NCBI RefSeq assembly: GCF_900142475.1
Contig: NZ_FRAY01000003.1
Location: 248,001 to 312,000, forward strand
Length of the DNA stretch: 64,000 nt
From: Fibrobacter sp. UWH4
GTDB lineage: Bacteria > Fibrobacterota > Fibrobacteria > Fibrobacterales > Fibrobacteraceae
Reading direction: 5' to 3'
Numbering within the stretch: the stretch's first letter is position 1; every line of letters starts with the position of its first letter. Position numbers and translations under genes: made by a program. Shown in pieces: positions 60,344 through 64,000 of the stretch. The notes below the pieces were generated by a model, which saw nothing but the letters and a program-made list of their open reading frames with translations, made no database searches and was not told where the DNA came from.

Positions 60344-63300
60344 ATGTGGAAAATTAAAGGAGCTATCCGTTACTTCCTATCCATCCTAGCGATGACTTTT
60401 GTGCAGATGGGAGTGTTCATCTACGCCCAAAAGATTCTCTCGGGGTCGTTTACCAATGTTGAATCGGGGCAGACCTGGCAAGCTTTCATGCTGCAGATTT
60501 TCTTCCTGGCACCATACATTCTGATGGTGTTTTTCGCAGGTTTTTTCACCAACAAGTTTTCCAAGAACAAGGTGCTGGCGTGGTCGGCTCTGACCATGAC
60601 ACTCTTTGTGATTGCCCAGTCGGTGCTGGTAACCTGCAACTGTCCGCGCGTGGCGTTCTGGCTTTCGATAGGGCTCAGCTGCGGCTTTGCGGTTCACAGT
60701 GCGGCCAAGTACGGTATCCTTAAGGAGATGTTCGGGGTCCGTAACCTGAGTTTTGCGAATGCGTTCTTGCAGATTTTTGGTCTGGGCGGCATCATTTGCG
60801 CCTCGTGGCTTGCCGTGGTGGGCGTGAACCTGATTAACCTGGAATCGCTGCAGTCGTACGCTGCCGTGCACCGCATTACATCGGAGTCTGTCGTTATCCC
60901 GTGGATCTTGTCCGGCGTAGGTGTCCTTGGTACGGTAGCCAGCTTTATGGTTCCGAAGGTCAAGTACGAAAACCCGAACGTGAACATTTCGAATGTAAAA
61001 AAGCACTTGAGCCTCGGCTGGCGTGTACCGACATTGCGAGCCTCGATTATCGCCCTTTCGATGTTCTGGGCCTTGGCGCAGGTGTTCGTGCTGATGTACC
61101 AGGATGTGTCGGGAACGAATGAAATCGATACGATTCAGAATTATCTTGCTTTTACGATAGTGGGTTTGATGGTGGGGTCGGTCATTGCGGCCACCAAGTC
61201 TCGCGACTTTATTGAAACCGGCTTTATTCCGATGGGGATGATCGGTGTCTCGGTGTGCATGTTCCTGGTGCCGTTCTTTGTGCATCCGTTTGCGCTGGTG
61301 GTGTTGTATTCTCTGACCGGTATTTTTGGCGGACTTTTCTTGGTGCCGGTCAATGCGCTGTTGCAGTACAACACGCGTCCGAACAATTCCGGGTCGGTGC
61401 TTGCGCTTGCAAACATGATCCAGGCGCTGGTGCTCATTGCCTTCCTGTTCCTGTTCTCGATGATGGTGCACTATACCGACATTCGTCCGCAGCATTATTT
61501 CTTGGGACTTGCCGTCGTTTCGCTGCTCGTCTTTGTCTGGACGATTTCGAACTTGCCGCAGGCGCTTTTGCGTACGATGCTCAAGCTCGTGTTCAACCGC
61601 TACCGTATTCGCGTGTTGGGCGTGCAGAATATTCCGAACGAAGGACCTGTGCTTCTGGTGGGTAACCATCATAGCTTTATTGACTGGGCTATGATCCAGA
61701 TGGCCTCTCCGCGTCCGCTCTGCATTGCAAGTAACAAGGACCACTTTGAACGATGGTATCTGCGTGCCGTGCTCAAGCGCCTAGGAATGATCCGTATCGA
61801 CAATAACAACCCCAAGGAGGCAATGGATAAGATTCATGAGGCTCTCCTTGCCGGTAAGGCGGTCGTGATTTTCCCGACGGGCGAAGTGTCCAAGTCGCCG
61901 CATGTGGAACCTTTCACGATAGACTATTCGTCGGCTATTGACGAGACGGATGCGGTTATTGTTCCTTTCTACATTCAGGGACTCTGGGGATCCAACTTCA
62001 GTTACAGCGGCTCCGACATGTACGGTGCATCTGCGGACCGTGCGGTAACGGTTGCTTTCGGCAAGGCGATTCCTGCCACTACACCTCCTAACGAGGTCCG
62101 AGCTATTATCCGTAAGATTTCGATCGATGCCTGGAAGTACGCCGTCAAGTTTGTCCGCCCGATTGCGGCATCGTGGATTCGTACCTGCAAGCGTTACGTG
62201 AAGCATGGCCCGGCAATCTACAATACCGACGGGGGGCATTTTTCGGGCTATAAGCTGATGGGTGCCGTGATGGCTTTCCGTGGACTTTTGAGGAAAAAGC
62301 TCGGCAAGGACGAACAAAATATCGGTATTATGCTCCCGCCTTCTCCGGCAGGCGTTATCGTGAACCTGGTGCTCTGGGTCATGGGCAAGACGAACGTGAA
62401 CCTGAACTATACCTCTTCTGTAGACAACGTAAAGTACTGCTGCGAAAAGGCGGATGTATCGACGGTCATTTCGAGTAGGCAATTTATCCAAAAACTGAAG
62501 GGTCGCGGAAACGATTATTCGCAGGTGGCTTCCGACAAGGTGCGTATCCTTTATGCTGAAGACCTGATGAAGGAAATTCCGAAGGCAAAGATTGCCGCCC
62601 TGTTGTTCCTGTGCATTATTATGCCGTCGTGGCTGATCCGTTTTGTGTTCTGCAAGCGTACCAGCCTTGACGATACTGCCGTGATTGTGTTCAGTTCCGG
62701 TTCTGAGGGTACCCCGAAGGGTGTTCTCCTTTCGCACCGTAACCTGATGGGCAATATCCAGCAGCTGGCCTGTATCATTAACGTGAGCCGCGGCGACGTG
62801 ATGCTTTCGGAACTTCCGCTGTTCCATAGCTTCGGCCTTACGGTGACGACGCTCTTGAACCTCACGGAAGGTTGCCCGATCGTAGCTGTGGCTGACCCGA
62901 CCGACGTGAAGACGATGGCGCGCGTTTGTTCTGAATTCCACGTGACCTGCCTAGTGGCGACGCCGACTTTCTTGCGCGCCTTTACGGTTAGCCGCTATGT
63001 GCATCCGCTCGTGTTCAAGTACGTGCGTATGATTATTGCCGGTGCCGAAGCCTTGCGCCCGGAACTGGCGACGGCATTCCGCCTTAAGTTCGGTAAGGAA
63101 ATCTACGAAGGTTACGGCTGTACCGAAACTGCTCCGGTGGCCTCGGTGAATACCGAAAATACGCTGCGTAACGACTATATGACGCTCCAGGTGAACAATA
63201 AGCCCGGAACCGTTGGGCCGGCTCTCCCCGGAACGCAGTTCCTGATTGTGGACCCCGAAACGAATATTCCGCTGCCGACAGGCGAGGCGGGCATGATTCT

Positions 63301-63772
63301 GATCGGCGGCTGTCAGGTGATGCAGGGGTACCTCAAGGACCAGGAACGAACCGATAGCGTTATCGTAAAAATTGACGGCATCCGCTATTACCGTACGGGC
63401 GACAAGGGTTACCTCGACGAAGATGGATTCCTTACGATCGTTGACCGTTACAGCCGCTTTGCAAAGCTCGGTGGCGAAATGATCAGTCTCGGAGCTGTCG
63501 AAAAGAAAATTCAGGATACGCCGGTGCTGGAAGGTTGCGATTACCTGGTGACGACGATTCCGGATTCCGCGAAGGGCGAAAAGATTGTGCTCCTGTACCA
63601 GGGTGAAAAGGATCCGAAGGATGTGCTTTCGGAATTGCGCGCAAGCGGATTCCCGCCGATTATGCTTCCGTCGCTTGCTTTCGCGGTCGAAAAGGTGCCG
63701 AAACTTGGTACCGGCAAGGCTGATTTTACCACGGCAAAGAAAGTTGCCAAGGAACTGGCTGGAGTAAAATGA
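60344..63772 (+). CDS. LplT-PlsC-acyl-ACP synthetase triple fusion (Aas-like)
   Basis: 1142 residues. Residues 1-410 are a 12-helix MFS transporter like the lysophospholipid flippase LplT; about 425-600 is a PlsC-type acyltransferase with NHHSFID (HxxxxD) and FPTGEVS (altered EGTR box); about 640-1142 is an AMP-binding ligase with VFSSGSEGTPKGVLLSHRN (P-loop), GYGCTETAP and YRTGDKGYLDEDG. In E. coli LplT and Aas are separate proteins that bring in lysophosphatidylethanolamine and re-acylate it; here all steps are on one chain. Internal sequence has no frameshift. ATG sits directly after the upstream terminator. Confidence 0.92.
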   Translation: MWKIKGAIRYFLSILAMTFVQMGVFIYAQKILSGSFTNVESGQTWQAFMLQIFFLAPYILMVFFAGFFTNKFSKNKVLAWSALTMTLFVIAQSVLVTCNCPRVAFWLSIGLSCGFAVHSAAKYGILKEMFGVRNLSFANAFLQIFGLGGIICASWLAVVGVNLINLESLQSYAAVHRITSESVVIPWILSGVGVLGTVASFMVPKVKYENPNVNISNVKKHLSLGWRVPTLRASIIALSMFWALAQVFVLMYQDVSGTNEIDTIQNYLAFTIVGLMVGSVIAATKSRDFIETGFIPMGMIGVSVCMFLVPFFVHPFALVVLYSLTGIFGGLFLVPVNALLQYNTRPNNSGSVLALANMIQALVLIAFLFLFSMMVHYTDIRPQHYFLGLAVVSLLVFVWTISNLPQALLRTMLKLVFNRYRIRVLGVQNIPNEGPVLLVGNHHSFIDWAMIQMASPRPLCIASNKDHFERWYLRAVLKRLGMIRIDNNNPKEAMDKIHEALLAGKAVVIFPTGEVSKSPHVEPFTIDYSSAIDETDAVIVPFYIQGLWGSNFSYSGSDMYGASADRAVTVAFGKAIPATTPPNEVRAIIRKISIDAWKYAVKFVRPIAASWIRTCKRYVKHGPAIYNTDGGHFSGYKLMGAVMAFRGLLRKKLGKDEQNIGIMLPPSPAGVIVNLVLWVMGKTNVNLNYTSSVDNVKYCCEKADVSTVISSRQFIQKLKGRGNDYSQVASDKVRILYAEDLMKEIPKAKIAALLFLCIIMPSWLIRFVFCKRTSLDDTAVIVFSSGSEGTPKGVLLSHRNLMGNIQQLACIINVSRGDVMLSELPLFHSFGLTVTTLLNLTEGCPIVAVADPTDVKTMARVCSEFHVTCLVATPTFLRAFTVSRYVHPLVFKYVRMIIAGAEALRPELATAFRLKFGKEIYEGYGCTETAPVASVNTENTLRNDYMTLQVNNKPGTVGPALPGTQFLIVDPETNIPLPTGEAGMILIGGCQVMQGYLKDQERTDSVIVKIDGIRYYRTGDKGYLDEDGFLTIVDRYSRFAKLGGEMISLGAVEKKIQDTPVLEGCDYLVTTIPDSAKGEKIVLLYQGEKDPKDVLSELRASGFPPIMLPSLAFAVEKVPKLGTGKADFTTAKKVAKELAGVK

Positions 63773-63774
63773 AC

Positions 63775-63821
63775 AATGTGTAGTGTGTAATGTGAAATGA
63801 CTAATTACACACCTCACACTA
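63775..63821. repeat. Degenerate TGTGTAAT/ATTACACA dyad
   Basis: ATGTGTAGTGTGTAATGTG on the left and CTAATTACACACCTCACACT on the right form an imperfect dyad; period and style match the AACCACT-type intergenic repeats. Confidence 0.5.
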
Positions 63822-63831
63822 GTAAAAGCCT

Positions 63832-64000
63832 ATGACTGAAGAAAAAGAGATCCGTGGACTGACTCCTGTGCGTACGGCTCGAGTGATTTCGACGCTGGTT
63901 GCCCTGATGGGCATGGTTTTCCTGCTGATGCAGCGCGTGCTGTCGGCGGTCCTACAGATGGCGACTGATGGATTGAACCTCGGGCTTGCGCGCTACAACA
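63832..64000 (+). CDS. Start of a membrane protein running off the right edge
   Basis: ATG 63832 opens a frame that reaches the window end: MTEEKEIRGLTPVRTARVIS, a hydrophobic helix (LVALMGMVFLLMQ) and an amphipathic continuation (VLSAVLQMATDGLNLGLARYN). Sixty nt downstream of the acyltransferase fusion, so possibly the same transcript. Function unknown from the part seen. Confidence 0.6.
   Translation, partial: MTEEKEIRGLTPVRTARVISTLVALMGMVFLLMQRVLSAVLQMATDGLNLGLARYN

Overview
The window looks like a piece of a Fibrobacter chromosome (Fibrobacteres, FCB group). The sequence-based reasons are three lipoproteins of the 'Fibrobacter succinogenes major paralogous domain' (FISUMP) type with Ser-rich linkers, secreted carbohydrate-active enzymes ending in type IX secretion (T9SS)-like sorting tails, and several promoter-like sites with the Bacteroidetes-style -7 box TATCTTTG. 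The genus call is from family recognition, not from a database search. No CRISPR array, prophage, rRNA operon or intact insertion sequence was found; there is one tRNA (tRNA-Lys, CUU).

0-31 kb is mostly ordinary housekeeping DNA: proS, a thioredoxin lipoprotein, mnmG, an LpoB-like lipoprotein, a ThiE/TenI-like gene, a GH43 enzyme, an HD-GYP response regulator with a 1323-residue hybrid histidine kinase, outer-membrane and lipoprotein genes, a CaCA antiporter, serS, a CE1-type esterase, lptE, a Nudix hydrolase, leuB and a CE4-type polysaccharide deacetylase. The first genes (1.6-3.3 kb) are AT-rich and include a fragment of a surface protein.

31-40 kb is a rearranged zone. A two-gene module (DUF2156 protein plus YkgJ-like Cys-cluster protein) is present as a decayed copy, then tgt, then an intact copy, then a third truncated remnant that also carries pieces of a flavodoxin-reductase gene. 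A secreted protein gene here is split by a frameshift in a T7 run. dnaK-dnaJ follow (39.6-42.8 kb).

43-52.7 kb is an accessory region: FISUMP lipoproteins, RelB-type antitoxins (one with a PIN toxin, one with a DUF2442 partner), a YoeB-like toxin remnant, two RhuM-family proteins (one fused to a phospholipase-D-like domain), a protein made of six 16-residue repeats, and a GH43-CBM6 enzyme. A 133-bp sequence occurs as two identical direct copies (43105 and 49740) bracketing most of it.

52.8-64 kb carries a secreted Svx-type metalloprotease with a beta-helix stalk, a CE6-type esterase, trpB2, a possible leaderless 56-residue gene, a Xer recombinase, tRNA-Lys, a sugar-nucleotidyltransferase, and a giant LplT-PlsC-acyl-ACP synthetase fusion.

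The most unusual layer is between and across genes: families of short palindromic repeats (cores TCATTCTGGAG...GAATCCA, TCATTGCGA...GAAGCAATCC, TCATCCTGAGC), some of which run into reading frames and encode lipoprotein signal-peptide or C-terminal residues; a 40-bp repeat pair with a compensatory base-pair change in its hairpin; degenerate GAATTC- and AACCACTAATCACT-type repeats next to stop codons; and genes whose ATG directly follows the U-tract of an intrinsic terminator.
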